DNA from: Ficedula albicollis
Taxonomy: Eukaryota; Chordata; Aves; Passeriformes; Muscicapidae
NCBI RefSeq assembly: GCF_000247815.1
Contig: NC_021684.1
Coordinates: 12,648,558-12,712,557, forward strand
Direction of reading: 5' to 3'
Length of the DNA: 64,000 nucleotides
Part shown: positions 1-50,217 of the stretch, one piece after another
Layout: every line of letters begins with the position of its first letter
Position numbering within the stretch: position 1 is the first letter of the stretch
The notes under the pieces: model-generated
Database searches by the model: none
What the model was told of the DNA's origin: nothing
Seen by the model: the letters and a program-made list of their open reading frames with translations, nothing else
Position numbers and translations under genes: made by a program

Positions 1-1534
1 CTGCTGCTGTCATAAACTGCTTAAAGGTTTGAAGAGAAAGTTGCTTGAATTCTCAGGTTTGTTATTCAGTGTTTTTGAACCTCTTGAAGCTTGATACATG
101 AAACACTGCGTCAGTGTTACTTTTATAAGGATTACATCATATTCTAGAAGTTTAGATCTAAATTGTAAAATTCAATGTAATTTTGCTTTTAATCCTGAAC
201 TTCTTTTAAGGCTGAGCATTGTCTCAGTGTTCATAGATTTGGCTGAAAACTGTGGGATTAGACTGATCATTCTTTTCCCCTCCAACCTCTTCTGATTTCC
301 TTTCTTTAAAAAAAAAAATCTACAATAATAACTTCGTTTTTTTTTTTTTTTTTTTTTGTTTTGGTGGTATTGTTTTCAGTTTTGTGTTTTCAGTTTTGTA
401 TAGATGCAGGGTCGTTGTAAGTGCTCTGAAGAAGCTGAACTGTTCTGTCTTTGTTAAGAAATCATTGTTCTCTGTATTCTGGTGGTGCTGAGATACTCAA
501 AAGTTTCTAAGAAATGATGGGGTCATTAAGATTTTCATGGCAGATGTTTAATAGATGTGTCTCTGTGATGCATGTGCTTTGATGGGGTATAAGGGCTCCT
601 CTAATTCTTAAATATTTAAAGAATGGAATAGAAAGGCTACAGGTTGTATCAGGAAAAGTAGAATTACCTGTTGAAGGGAAGAAGAGAGGGAAAACATGAA
701 GCACTCAGAATAGAATGGCATTGGTTGTTAGAGGTGAAGGAGAATAGAGTGCTCTGATTTTGTTCTGGGTGAAACTTTGCAGGTTGATTTATTTTATTTT
801 TTTGTTTGTTTTGTTTTGAGACTGAAGCAACTCGCAAAGATGGTACCGTGGATACGGTGAAAGGGGGAAAGGCGCTGCTTGCTGAAGGTTGATGTAATGT
901 TGAAGTATGTGTGATGGTGGAAGTCAGGCAGCTCATCCCAATCCAGAGTTCAAGTACCTTGTACAGCTACAGCACGAACAAAGAAGGAATGGATCCTCCT
1001 TCCCAGCCTTTTCCAATTTCAGTGTGTGCCCTGGTGTGAGACAGCCTTGGTCAGGGATGGATGACTGGAGTTGCTGTGGGAGCACTGCCTGGGCGGTTCC
1101 ACAGCCTGTGCTGTGTGGGAGCACAGAAAGTTCTGTGACTTTTGATCCACTTTTAGTACAGCTGACCTAAAGTGCTGCAATGCTTTGCAATGATAATAAG
1201 TAAATGAGGCTGCTAGGTGATGATAGATTAGGATTGGATAATCTGTGTAGAGGTATATTTTTTCAGAATTAGGTAAAAGAAAAAGAAAAAACACAAAACT
1301 ACTTACCATCCATCTTAGCATGTAATGGCCTTCAGGAATATGAAGTTTAATTTGGAATGAATGCTTACTGGCTGGCAAGTAAATGGATGAAAGCTTTATA
1401 CTGAAGCATTTTAAAAAGAGATTTGTATGGGGTTTGTGTACTAAAAGTATAAAATGATTATTCAATTAATTCATTATACTTTCTAATAATAAATACAAAT
1501 ATGTAATTTTGATTTATTTTTCTTTTTTTTCCAG
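1..1534 (+). other. PRKAR2A: PRKAR2A intron 1 (3' part)
   Basis: AT-rich intronic sequence with a T21 run at 337-357. I see no exon, RNA gene or clear transposon. Short reading frames here lack splice or family support. Confidence 0.75.
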
Positions 1535-35156
<33,622 letters not shown>

Positions 35157-38100
35157 GCACAGGGTACCTCAATGCCTTCTTAGTTCAAGACACAGAAAAG
35201 CCTCCTATCAGCAACACAACTCACAAGGACAACGGACACTATGGAACAGTTACTGCTGCTGTTTTCTTGGGCATTTTAGAAACCATAAACAAGTCTCAGC
35301 ACAGATGGATTGCTCACTCCTCCCTGCCTCCACTTTGCTGCTGATACTTCATTATTAGACCTAGATTAAAGATGATTCTAACCCTATGTTCACTTACTTG
35401 GTTCAGAATGGCATCTGTCCAACAGTTCAAGTGCCTGATACGAAACCCAAAGTGTGCAAGATATAGAAGCCTCCTTCCTTCTGGGTGTCACTATTGGGAT
35501 GATTGTCCCATGAGATTCTCTAGTGGGAGGTTGCCTGTTCTGCAGAGGCAGCCTGTGGGGTACAAGTCTTTTATGGGCTGATTACCTTCATCTGACGCTT
35601 TCCTTACACACTGTCAAATTTGCTTTTAATTGTAGCATCTGGGTTTGAAGTTGAAGTATCAATGGAGTCAATGAATAAGATGGCACTGAAGTTTTGGTCC
35701 ACCTGCTGAAAGCAGCAGGTAATAAATATAGAGAGCTCTTTAAACCAAGTAATCCGAGCTGGGGACATGGGAGAGTCTGCTTAGCAACCAGATGCAGAAA
35801 ACGTATTTTAAGTGTTTTCTGAGCAGCAGAGAAAAGTGGTTTACTCTATGCTGTCCAACAAAGTGCAGTGGTTCAGATCAAATGGCCTGAAAGTGTCATA
35901 ATTGTCATCTCCCCATATTTGCTCCTTGTTCCTGACACTGAGTACGTTTTATGGTGGTGAGATCACAATATATGACCTTCTCTTGCTTACAGAGATCCTT
36001 TATACTGCTACATTTCCCAGGGTGCATTTGTTGGGTTGGGTCAGTTTTAAGGAGGTGAATGTTTCATAATTTAAATGAAGTCTACTTCTGTACTTAGTTA
36101 CAGGAGCTTCCCCTAGTCCTAACATTTCACAGTATTTTAACTTCATTAGACACTTGAATGCTTCCAAATACCATGTTGATTTGCTAAACTTTTCAAAAGT
36201 TGGCAGCATTTGACTTTGTAAAGCAAATGTCTTTGCTAACTACGCAGTTGGTGTGTTTGAGGAGTCTTTTTGGTTTAGGTGATAACTAAGCTAATGATGT
36301 TTATCTAAAATACCTGTTAAATTTGCAGCATTTATTAGGTAGATTCTGTTTTTATAGCTTTAAGGACCTTAATTGGCATATGGCTGAGATTTTATCAGGG
36401 TAATATCTAAATAAGAATCAGACCATAAGAAGGACATTTTTATGGTGTACAAACAGACTATATATATTAAGATACTGAATTTGGAGGTAATAAATCTAGT
36501 GACCCTTTGAATTTGCATTCTTCCACAGCTCATGCAAAACATACTGGTGTTTTATGGGGTTATAAAATTTTAATGGTGACTACTAGCGTAACAGAACTTG
36601 TTCTTTTTATTCATGGCCATGTAAGCAAGAATGGAAGGATGCTAATCTTGAATTCCTGCTTTTAGTTATCACAGTGGACATTTCTCTTAAGGCATGAGAT
36701 GCTTAGCAGCAACTCTAAGTTGATTTCTGAACAGTTCCCCATAGTGGATGAGCTCCTCCCATTCCCTGCAATATGAGTAAGGTGGAAAGTTGATAAATTT
36801 GAATGACTGTTGTCCAGTTACTGTAATTGCAGTCATATTTTTATATAATGCAAACAATTTGTAGTGGACACCACTGAACTTGGTGTTTCCATATTATTAA
36901 AGTTCTGGTCTTGATGTCTAGTGGCTGTTCTAACTGCATGTATTTTAGGACAGTGAATTTCACTTGCTTTCCTGGGATGTTTCTTTGTCATAAATTACAG
37001 CCAAAGAAGCAGCAGGTACTTTTCACTCATGCTTCCAAGGTTTAACACCAAAGACAAAAATAATTGTTTTCATCACAGAGTTTAAAAAAACCAAACAAAG
37101 CCCAAACCAACAAAAAAAAAAAAAAAGAAGAAGAAAAAAAAAAAATAAAACCCCACTCATCAGCTCCTTGCAGTGATAGCAGATAAACTTGAAAATACTT
37201 TGGGCTCCATGACAAAAGAGAGTTTCTGAAGCCAGCTTGTGACTGTCCTGTGAACCAAACAGGAACTGATCTCTGAACCAGTCTGAGTTTCTGCCTAAAC
37301 TGTCATGTGAGCTAAAGAGAAACTTGCTGTGAATAATCACCTGCTCGCCTTTGTTGCTCCCAGGCAGAATATCCCCTCCTTTGTCCAGAAGAGCCTGGCA
37401 GGTTGGGCTGCCTTACAAATGGGTTCTGGTTCTTAATGCCTTTGGTTCTGTGCAGGACAGGATTGTAACCTCAGCACAGGCAAACACAGGCAGTTGTTCC
37501 AAAGTTTTACTGGAACCTGGGCAAGGCTGATGTCAGTTTCTTGAGATATTTCTGCCTGGAAGGCAGGATCTGATCGCTTTTAAAAGTCAAAGGGAAAGAC
37601 AAGAATATAAAATCAAAAGATTGGGATCCCATGTGAACAAGTTTTTGAAGTTCTGCCTTTCTCTGGACTTCCTGGAGCAATGGCATACTGGGCAGTGCCA
37701 TCCTGCATCCAGGGTCCATGCAGAATCATTCTGTGGTGTAGAGAGGCAGCTGACTTTGAGCTGAAAGAGAATGAGCTGCTAAGAAGGCTCATCCATTTAA
37801 GAACTATAATGTGCAATGTGCCGATTAGTTTGGTCTCCTTTAATCAACCTGTTTGTACAGTTTTGGAGCATGAAGGTTGTGAAAGAAGCTTCAGTAAGAT
37901 ACTCAATATTACCAGGAATCTGGGTAGAGCACCAGCAATGAGCAAAACTGGGCCATGTGCAAGTGCTGATACAGAGTCCAGAGAGCAAATACAGCACCTG
38001 TTTGTGACCATCTGCCCCATCCCTGTATCTCAGCTCGTTCCTTTGCACTCTGTTCATTGCAGCTGTTGCAGAGTAAGCCCAGGTGTTTTGTTACCACTCA

Positions 38101-40100
38101 GTGTTCAGTTAATCTGACACAATCTCTGAAATTGGCACTAAAGAGAGATTTAATTTTTAATAAAACAACTCAGCAGCAAAGTGGGCACAAAGGATCATGG
38201 TTTTGAGGCTTAGAGGAAGACAAATGTCCTGTTTGTGATTCCCTGCTTGTGATTGTTGTGAAGTCAGTGAGAGGAGCTTTCAGTGGTTAAATATCCTGGC
38301 ACTTGGTATTTCTGTCTAATGTCACAGCACAGGTTGACTATGTAAAAGAACAAAAAGGAGCGGAAGTGCTCTCTTCTTAGAAACAAAAGTGCAAAACTTA
38401 AAACTTTAAAATAAAACTTTAAAGCCAAGTGCAATTTTGCACAGAGGGCAAAAAAAAAACCCCAAACCCCTTTGAATGTCACTTCCATTCTTTCTTTTCC
38501 ATTGGCTGAAAGCAGACTCTTGTTCTTGACTTGTATTTGTAAACTAGTCTTGCCAAAATACAAACACATTGGGTTTTTTCACTTCAGATAATTTTTGTTG
38601 TTACAGTCGTTGCTGATCATTTTAACTTTTTTGAAACCATAAATTTTATTTCAAGAGGCCTTCCCTGTGGATTTCCTCCTGGCGCTCTGCAGCACTACAC
38701 TGCTATTTCAAGAGGCAAGAGAAAGTCACCTCACAGGAGATTTTCAACGCAGCTTAGCTGGCTGGAGCTAATAATGCGTACTAATTTTCCTCTGTGGGGC
38801 AGGAGGGGAATTAAATTCTGCATAAAGTTGCTACCTCAAGGCTCCAAGTGCTTTTAAAGGTCTTTCACTTGGGAGAATTTAATAAGACAGTTCTTAAAAT
38901 TGGTCTGTTCTTTTGAGTTAAATGTTTTTTTTTTTTAATTGATTCATTGAGGGACCCTTATTTTAATTCATTTTACTACTTGGTTCTCAAAGGATGAACA
39001 GCTGCGAAGTTTGGTTCTTGCACTGTAGTGTTGAACATGAAAGAAAAATATCTGCCATATAAACATATGGTTTTAACAAGTTAAACCACTCTGGAGTTCA
39101 GCTTCACTTGTGGTTAATAAAAAACTGACCTGTTGTGTCCAGCCTTCCTGTACAGTTCTGTGTGTGCTCGTTATTGACTCGCTGCAGCTGACACAACCCC
39201 AGCCTTACAGCAGCTCCCTGGATACACTTGGAACTGAGTGAGTTCCTCTTGCCAGAGCCTCAGGGAGAGCAGCACTTGCCCTATTGCAATAACAGAAAGA
39301 GATTTTATACAGCACCTGCCCTCCAGGTTTTGATGCTCGGTGATGAAATTTTACACATATCTTAAAAGTAATACCAACTTCTGTAGGTTTTGTTGGTCCC
39401 AATAAAACTTGCTACTCTGATAAGTCTGCCAAATTATCATGGAACTGATTTATTGAGCACTAGAACAACTGATTCTCAGTTCCCAGGAGAAATAAAGTAT
39501 TCCTGAAGATCTCTTGTTAGCCTACACTTACAGCTACTGAATTTTTTGTGGCAAACTGCCTTTTGTTTAACCTGACTAACAATCTGAAAAATACTTTGGT
39601 ACATGTGAAATTATATTTGCTCTTGCAGTTTTATTTCTGAACGTTTGGCAGTTTATGTACCATTTTTAAGTTGGCCCAGGAGCAGAGTTCAGGTGTGTTG
39701 TGGTGCTGAGCATGAGAAAGCTGTGCTGGAAAAACACGGGACCTTTGCACAGACTGAGCCGTGTGAAGGTGCAGGCAGAAGGTGTCCTGTGAGTTTGGCC
39801 TTGAGTCAAGCATGTCATATGTGCATTGGGCTAGTACAGTGTTACCCTGCCGGGCTCGATGCTAATTCCTCCAAAAACCTGGTAAAAGAAGGAAGATCCT
39901 ATGAAGTTCTTTCGAGGATAATGTGTAATTATTTAAGCAGAGCAAAACGTGCTTCTGTCCTTTCCGCTTTTTCCGTGGTAAGGATACATTTTGTGCCAAT
40001 CTTTAGAGCGGGTACAAGATACTGAAACTGTGCTGTTTTATCATCTCAAATAGCCGATGACTGGTGAATGCAAAGACAGGCTGCCAGCCTCGTTCTGTGC
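35157..40100 (+). other. PRKAR2A 3' UTR and RPP14 upstream region
   Basis: No further coding exon seen. Candidate poly(A) signals include ATTAAA at 35365-35370 and AATAAA at 35721-35726 and 36489-36494. I cannot tell which is used. A-rich simple sequence lies at about 37110-37150. GC content and CpG frequency begin to rise towards 40100, near the RPP14 promoter. Reading frames of 126 and 145 codons here look like chance. Confidence 0.6.
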
Positions 40101-40374
40101 GCTTCTCAAATTCGTTTCGGCTGTGTGTCCTTGGACAGCAGAGTCTCCTCAGTGTTCGTAAGCTGGCGCCAGGCGCTGACTTTACCAGGAACTGCATCGG
40201 GACCAGCGCGTTTGCTTGGAGGAGAAGCGAAGGAACATCTCCGTGTGCCCGCGTCCAGCAGCCTGTTTGTGGGGCAGCGCTCTGTGTTCGCCTTGGTGAA
40301 GCTAAAAGCTTGCGTGCAGCACTTGGAAACGTTACCTGTGCCCGCCGCTGTCCGGACATTGGCCTCAGACACTA

Positions 40375-43684
<3,310 letters not shown>

Positions 43685-43864
43685 ATGCAGGTGTTGGTTT
43701 GGCTGCGTGCAGGAGAAGTTCCTGGAAATGTTGGGGCCCTTCAGGCGTGGAGTTTCTGGAGGGATTTTCCAGCAAAGAGCCTTGACAAAGCCAACGTTTA
43801 TCAACTCACTGCTTGGACATCCCATATTTCAGAACTTACACATAGAAGTTGGAGACAAAGCTGA
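43685..43864 (+). other. overlapping short frame starting on the base after the RPP14 stop
   Basis: The RPP14 stop and the next ATG abut (TGAATG at 43682-43687). This ATG opens 59 codons in a different frame from HTD2 and ends at TGA 43862-43864, overlapping the first 137 bases of HTD2. It is probably not a functional protein, but it lies exactly where a ribosome terminating on RPP14 would rescan towards HTD2. Confidence 0.4.
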
Positions 43865-44234
43865 ACTTAGCAAGGCTTTTACACAGAATGATGTAGTTAC
43901 TTTTTCTAATTTAACAGGTGACACAAATCCTTTGCATTTAAATGAAGAATTTGCAAAGAAATCTCGTTTTGGAAGAACTGTTGTCCATGGAGTTCTGATC
44001 AATGGACTTATTTCTGCAGTTCTGGGTACCAAAATGCCTGGTCAAGGATGTATACTCCTTTCCCAAGAGATTCGTTTTCCAGCTCCTTTGTATGTTGGTG
44101 AAGAAGTCACAGCTGCAGCGGAAGTGAAACGACTGAAGGGTTCTGTTGCACACATTTTTGTATCATGTCAGGTCAGAGAAAGTGGGAAAACTGTTATGGA
44201 AGGGATGGTGAAAGTCATGGTGCCAGAGAGTTAG
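43728..44234 (+). CDS. HTD2: mitochondrial 3-hydroxyacyl-[acyl-carrier-protein] dehydratase (HTD2)
   Basis: Dehydratase of mitochondrial type II fatty acid synthesis. It removes water from (3R)-hydroxyacyl-ACP in the pathway that feeds lipoate synthesis. It is a single-exon frame of 168 codons, the same length as I recall for the human protein. It has a short, basic, mitochondrial-type N terminus ([12 protein letters not shown]) and then a MaoC-like hot-dog fold. The hydratase-2 motif is intact: [17 protein letters not shown] carries the catalytic Asp and His, followed by [11 protein letters not shown]. It lies in the RPP14 terminal exon, 43 bases after the RPP14 stop. I chose ATG 43728 because it is the first in-frame ATG and gives the family length. 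Translation presumably needs reinitiation, leaky scanning or a separate transcript. TAG is at 44232-44234. Confidence 0.95.
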   Translation: MLGPFRRGVSGGIFQQRALTKPTFINSLLGHPIFQNLHIEVGDKAELSKAFTQNDVVTFSNLTGDTNPLHLNEEFAKKSRFGRTVVHGVLINGLISAVLGTKMPGQGCILLSQEIRFPAPLYVGEEVTAAAEVKRLKGSVAHIFVSCQVRESGKTVMEGMVKVMVPES

Positions 44235-44377
44235 AGCTGTTCATCATGTGCAACTTCAGTATAAAGGCCAGAACCAATGTACACTTGGTTTTGATTCTCT
44301 TTTTGTGTGACATCACTTTGCAACAATAACCTTTCAAAACGTCTCAAAGTGCACAAACTTAACCTTACCAGAACTGC

Positions 44378-44383
44378 ATTAAA
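44378..44383 (+). terminator. candidate poly(A) signal for RPP14/HTD2
   Basis: ATTAAA about 145 bases after the HTD2 stop, followed by a T- and GT-rich stretch (CTTTTCCTTG, GTGATGGGTTT). It is plausible but not the only possibility. Confidence 0.4.
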
Positions 44384-46265
44384 ATTAGAGCTTTTCCTTG
44401 TTTCACTGTGATGGGTTTCACTGCCCATGTGAAGCCAACGGAGCTAGGCACTAGCTGTGACCAAGTGACACGTTTAGACAAGCCTTTGTGCTGCCACAGT
44501 GGGAAGTTTGGGCTGGTGGGACTCACACTGAGGCTGTTCTTTCTGGTAAAATAGCAGTCCACAGCAGCAGAGTTCAGTTAAAACTTGATCCTTCTGTACA
44601 AAACAGCTGTATTGCCAACAAGCACCAGGGGAGGAGACAGTGCTGTGTTTAAAAGTGGAACAGAAGTGAGGTACTGGACATACACATGTGCTGCAAGATA
44701 TGTTGTAATCTGCATGGCAGCTCCAGCTGGTGCTTCTTCTGAAACTTGCCTCCCAGAACAAGAGTGAAGGAGGCTTTAAAAAAAATATATTGTCACAACT
44801 TGTACTTACTATACTTGTGCTCCTGAGGGCAAGACAAGCAAGGGCAGATGATTTGAGTACTAGTTATATGGCTTCTCTCTCCTTGCTTGAGTGTGTGAAC
44901 TTGGCTTTCCCTTTGTCTGCTTGTCCACAAGGAAAGTACCTCATTAGACTTCTGGCAGATTAATTAGTAAATCATCTGGGTTAATTATTTTAGTACTGGC
45001 ATAAGATTATTATACACTAAGAAATTTCTTTTAGGAATGATAGAGGCCATCAGGAGTAAGGCCTCCAACTGGGGACTCATGTAACTTTCTGGCAAAGCAT
45101 CTATTATCCCCCTGTCTTATCTGCAGCAGAAATGCACTTGAAACTTTTCTTTGGCTGCAAATAACCTCAGAAGTCATCTCTAAGAACAGAGAGTTTCTCC
45201 TCAACCTGTGGTGAAAGCTACTGGTAAAACAGCTGCACTGCCTGAGTGTGCTGCACTCTAACCCCAGGAGTTAGTCACACTGGAGCAGAGGGAGGGGTAA
45301 CAGGTGTTTGACTCCATGCCTTCTTGTTCCAAAGCTTGGAGTTTGGTCTGTTTGTAACCTGGAAGCAGTAATTAGGAAGAGGTTTCCTTATCTCTTGTCT
45401 ATAGAAGCTGTTTCACTTTCTGTTTCCTTTCCTCCTGCCTCGGGTCACTGCCTGTCACTGGCTTTTGCTGGACAGACACTTCATCGAAGCAGGTCCCCTC
45501 CTTACCCTGCTGCTTGTTCACCTGCCTCTCCAGGTGGGAAGTTGTCTTGTTAAGGCCTGTTAACAAAATGAATCAGATCTGTGCCTGACCTCCTGGGTCA
45601 TTGCAGGAGTAGTAGTTTGGGAAGTTGAGGTTGCTGTTCCAGCCTGGCTGCTGAACCACAGCAACACAGCCTGTTTTCCTCTCATCATGGAGCTGCAAGG
45701 CAGAGAGATGAAGCTGTTCTGACACCTGCTCCAGGTGTATGACAAGCTCTGCAGTCTTACAACATCTTAAGTGAGAGTAACTCCTCTGTGTGGTGTAAAA
45801 AGAGGAAATGCAGACAGGTGACCATCTTGTAGGTTCTCAAGCACTAAGTAGTATTCAAATAGAAAATTTCTTACGCTGCTGCAGTCACGTAGAAGAACTC
45901 AATTGTTAACAACTTTAAGTCTCTGCTTTGAAAAACAACCAAACCAAAACCAAGACCCCACAAAATACCAACTCCAAACCCTAAATTCTAGAAATTGAGT
46001 AAAATATACGGGATATTCTGATTATTTTATTAACACAAAACACCCCAAAAGATAAAGAGCAGCAAGTGTACCAGCCCTTATAATTTTCTCGGTCTCTCTG
46101 GGAGGAGCAGCAGTGTCTCGGCGCTGATCACCCGGGGCTGCAGCTGCTACTGCCGCTGTCGGTGCCACCGGGAGAACCGGGCAGGGAAGGCTTGGGCGGC
46201 GGGGCGGCTGGCCCGCACTCACGGCCTCCCCTCCAGCCCCTTTCCCCGTTATTGCCCGCGGGGAC
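44384..46265. other. intergenic region downstream of HTD2
   Basis: No exon, RNA gene or transposon recognised. The reading frames are short and unsupported. GC content rises after about 46080, approaching the minisatellite. Confidence 0.6.
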
Positions 46266-46269
46266 GAAA

Positions 46270-49200
46270 CTCCTTGTGTCCTGCATCCCGCCGTGTCCCG
46301 TATCTCGCCATGTCCCGCATCCCTCCGTGTCCCCCCATCCTTCCCTGTCCACCATCCCGGCCGTGTCCCCCATCCCTCCGTGTCCCTCATGCCGCCGTGT
46401 TCCCCCATTTCTCCCTGTCCCTTATCCCTCCCTGTTCCCCGTCCCGGTCCTGTCTTCCCTCTCTGTCCCCCATCCCTCCCTGTCCCTTATCCCTCGCTGT
46501 CCCCCATCTCTCTGTGTCCCCATCCCTCCCTGTCCCCCTTCTCTCCCTGTCCCCCATCCCTCCCTATCCCCCATCTCTCCCTGTCCCCCGTTTCTCCGTG
46601 TCCCCCATCCCTCCCTGTCTCCCATCCCTCCCTGTCTCCCATCCCTCCCTGTCTCCCATCCCTCCCTGTCTCCCATCCCTCCCTGTCTCCCATCCCTCCC
46701 TGTCTCCCATCCCTCCCTGTCTCCCATCCCTCCCTGTCTCCCATCCCTCCCTGTCTCCCATCCCTCCCTGTCTCCCATCCCTCCCTGTCTCCCATCCCTC
46801 CCTGTCTCCCATCCCTCCCTGTCTCCCATCCCTCCCTGTCTCCCATCCCTCCCTGTCTCCCATCCCTCCCTGTCTCCCATCCCTCCCTGTCTCCCATCCC
46901 TCCCTGTCTCCCATCCCTCCCTGTCTCCCATCCCTCCCTGTCTCCCATCCCTCCCTGTCTCCCATCCCTCCCTGTCTCCCATCCCTCCCTGTCTCCCATC
47001 CCTCCCTGTCTCCCATCCCTCCCTGTCTCCCATCCCTCCCTGTCTCCCATCCCTCCCTGTCTCCCATCCCTCCCTGTCTCCCATCCCTCCCTGTCTCCCA
47101 TCCCTCCCTGTCTCCCATCCCTCCCTGTCTCCCATCCCTCCCTGTCTCCCATCCCTCCCTGTCTCCCATCCCTCCCTGTCTCCCATCCCTCCCTGTCTCC
47201 CATCCCTCCCTGTCTCCCATCCCTCCCTGTCTCCCATCCCTCCCTGTCTCCCATCCCTCCCTGTCTCCCATCCCTCCCTGTCTCCCATCCCTCCCTGTCT
47301 CCCATCCCTCCCTGTCTCCCATCCCTCCCTGTCTCCCATCCCTCCCTGTCTCCCATCCCTCCCTGTCTCCCATCCCTCCCTGTCTCCCATCCCTCCCTGT
47401 CTCCCATCCCTCCCTGTCTCCCATCCCTCCCTGTCTCCCATCCCTCCCTGTCTCCCATCCCTCCCTGTCTCCCATCCCTCCCTGTCTCCCATCCCTCCCT
47501 GTCTCCCATCCCTCCCTGTCTCCCATCCCTCCCTGTCTCCCATCCCTCCCTGTCTCCCATCCCTCCCTGTCTCCCATCCCTCCCTGTCTCCCATCCCTCC
47601 CTGTCTCCCATCCCTCCCTGTCTCCCATCCCTCCCTGTCTCCCATCCCTCCCTGTCTCCCATCCCTCCCTGTCTCCCATCCCTCCCTGTCTCCCATCCCT
47701 CCCTGTCTCCCATCCCTCCCTGTCTCCCATCCCTCCCTGTCTCCCATCCCTCCCTGTCTCCCATCCCTCCCTGTCTCCCATCCCTCCCTGTCTCCCATCC
47801 CTCCCTGTCTCCCATCCCTCCCTGTCTCCCATCCCTCCCTGTCTCCCATCCCTCCCTGTCTCCCATCCCTCCCTGTCTCCCATCCCTCCCTGTCTCCCAT
47901 CCCTCCCTGTCTCCCATCCCTCCCTGTCTCCCATCCCTCCCTGTCTCCCATCCCTCCCTGTCTCCCATCCCTCCCTGTCTCCCATCCCTCCCTGTCTCCC
48001 ATCCCTCCCTGTCTCCCATCCCTCCCTGTCTCCCATCCCTCCCTGTCTCCCATCCCTCCCTGTCTCCCATCCCTCCCTGTCTCCCATCCCTCCCTGTCTC
48101 CCATCCCTCCCTGTCTCCCATCCCTCCCTGTCTCCCATCCCTCCCTGTCTCCCATCCCTCCCTGTCTCCCATCCCTCCCTGTCTCCCATCCCTCCCTGTC
48201 TCCCATCCCTCCCTGTCTCCCATCCCTCCCTGTCTCCCATCCCTCCCTGTCTCCCATCCCTCCCTGTCTCCCATCCCTCCCTGTCTCCCATCCCTCCCTG
48301 TCTCCCATCCCTCCCTGTCTCCCATCCCTCCCTGTCTCCCATCCCTCCCTGTCTCCCATCCCTCCCTGTCTCCCATCCCTCCCTGTCTCCCATCCCTCCC
48401 TGTCTCCCATCCCTCCCTGTCTCCCATCCCTCCCTGTCTCCCATCCCTCCCTGTCTCCCATCCCTCCCTGTCTCCCATCCCTCCCTGTCTCCCATCCCTC
48501 CCTGTCTCCCATCCCTCCCTGTCTCCCATCCCTCCCTGTCTCCCATCCCTCCCTGTCTCCCATCCCTCCCTGTCTCCCATCCCTCCCTGTCTCCCATCCC
48601 TCCCTGTCTCCCATCCCTCCCTGTCTCCCATCCCTCCCTGTCTCCCATCCCTCCCTGTCTCCCATCCCTCCCTGTCTCCCATCCCTCCCTGTCTCCCATC
48701 CCTCCCTGTCTCCCATCCCTCCCTGTCTCCCATCCCTCCCTGTCTCCCATCCCTCCCTGTCTCCCATCCCTCCCTGTCTCCCATCCCTCCCTGTCTCCCA
48801 TCCCTCCCTGTCTCCCATCCCTCCCTGTCTCCCATCCCTCCCTGTCTCCCATCCCTCCCTGTCTCCCATCCCTCCCTGTCTCCCATCCCTCCCTGTCTCC
48901 CATCCCTCCCTGTCTCCCATCCCTCCCTGTCTCCCATCCCTCCCTGTCTCCCATCCCTCCCTGTCTCCCATCCCTCCCTGTCTCCCATCCCTCCCTGTCT
49001 CCCATCCCTCCCTGTCTCCCATCCCTCCCTGTCTCCCATCCCTCCCTGTCTCCCATCCCTCCCTGTCTCCCATCCCTCCCTGTCTCCCATCCCTCCCTGT
49101 CTCCCATCCCTCCCTGTCTCCCATCCCTCCCTGTCTCCCCCATCTCTCCCTGTCTCCCATCCCTCCCTGTCTCCCATCCCTCTCTGTCTCCCATCCCTCC

Positions 49201-49326
49201 CTGTCTCCCATCCCTCCCTATCCCCCATCTCTCCCTGTCCCCCATCTCTCCCTGTCTCCCATCCCTCCCTGTCTCCCATCTCTCCCTGTCCCCCATCTCT
49301 CCCTGTCTCCCATCCCTCCCTGTCTC
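46270..49326. repeat. 17-bp minisatellite, about 149 perfect core copies, G4-prone on the - strand
   Basis: Unit CCCATCCCTCCCTGTCT. The core 46604-49136 is exactly 149 units (2533 bases) with no change that I could see. The left flank (46270-46603) and right flank (49137-49326) hold diverged units such as CCCCATCTCTCCCTGTC, the usual picture of a homogenised core with older edges. The - strand repeats GGGAGGGATGGG, so any four neighbouring G runs can form a quadruplex. The frames of up to 1376 codons on the + strand and 930 on the - strand are simply this repeat. Confidence 0.97.
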
Positions 49327-49896
<570 letters not shown>

Positions 49897-50172
49897 TGCA
49901 GCGCCCCGGAGCCCCTCGCTGGGCTGCCGAGGAGCCGAGGGTCGCCGGGCTCCTTCGCCCCCTCGCTGTCCGCGGGGTCCCGGGGGCGGCCGGCGGCACC
50001 CCCGGAGGCACCGCCGTGGGTGCGGGGTGCGGGGGCGGCCGCTGCGGGCTGCGCGCTGTCTGCCGTCCGCTCCTGCGAGGCCCTGGCAGTTACGGTAATT
50101 CCTGCTTTCCTCGGCGTGTTGCGGCTTTCGGAGCAGGGACGGGCTCTGGCTGCCGCGTTTCAGCGGCTGTGA

Positions 50173-50217
<45 letters not shown>

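Noticed and set aside
37680..38117. 145-codon + strand frame downstream of PRKAR2A
   Set aside because: No family resemblance. Overlapping frames on the other strand are equally long.
43707..43727. GTG at 43707 as a longer HTD2 start
   Set aside because: A GTG start is not expected in a vertebrate gene, and ATG 43728 gives the usual 168-residue length.
46270..49326. CRISPR-like or other spacer array
   Set aside because: Units are contiguous 17-mers with no spacers, in a vertebrate genome; a plain minisatellite.
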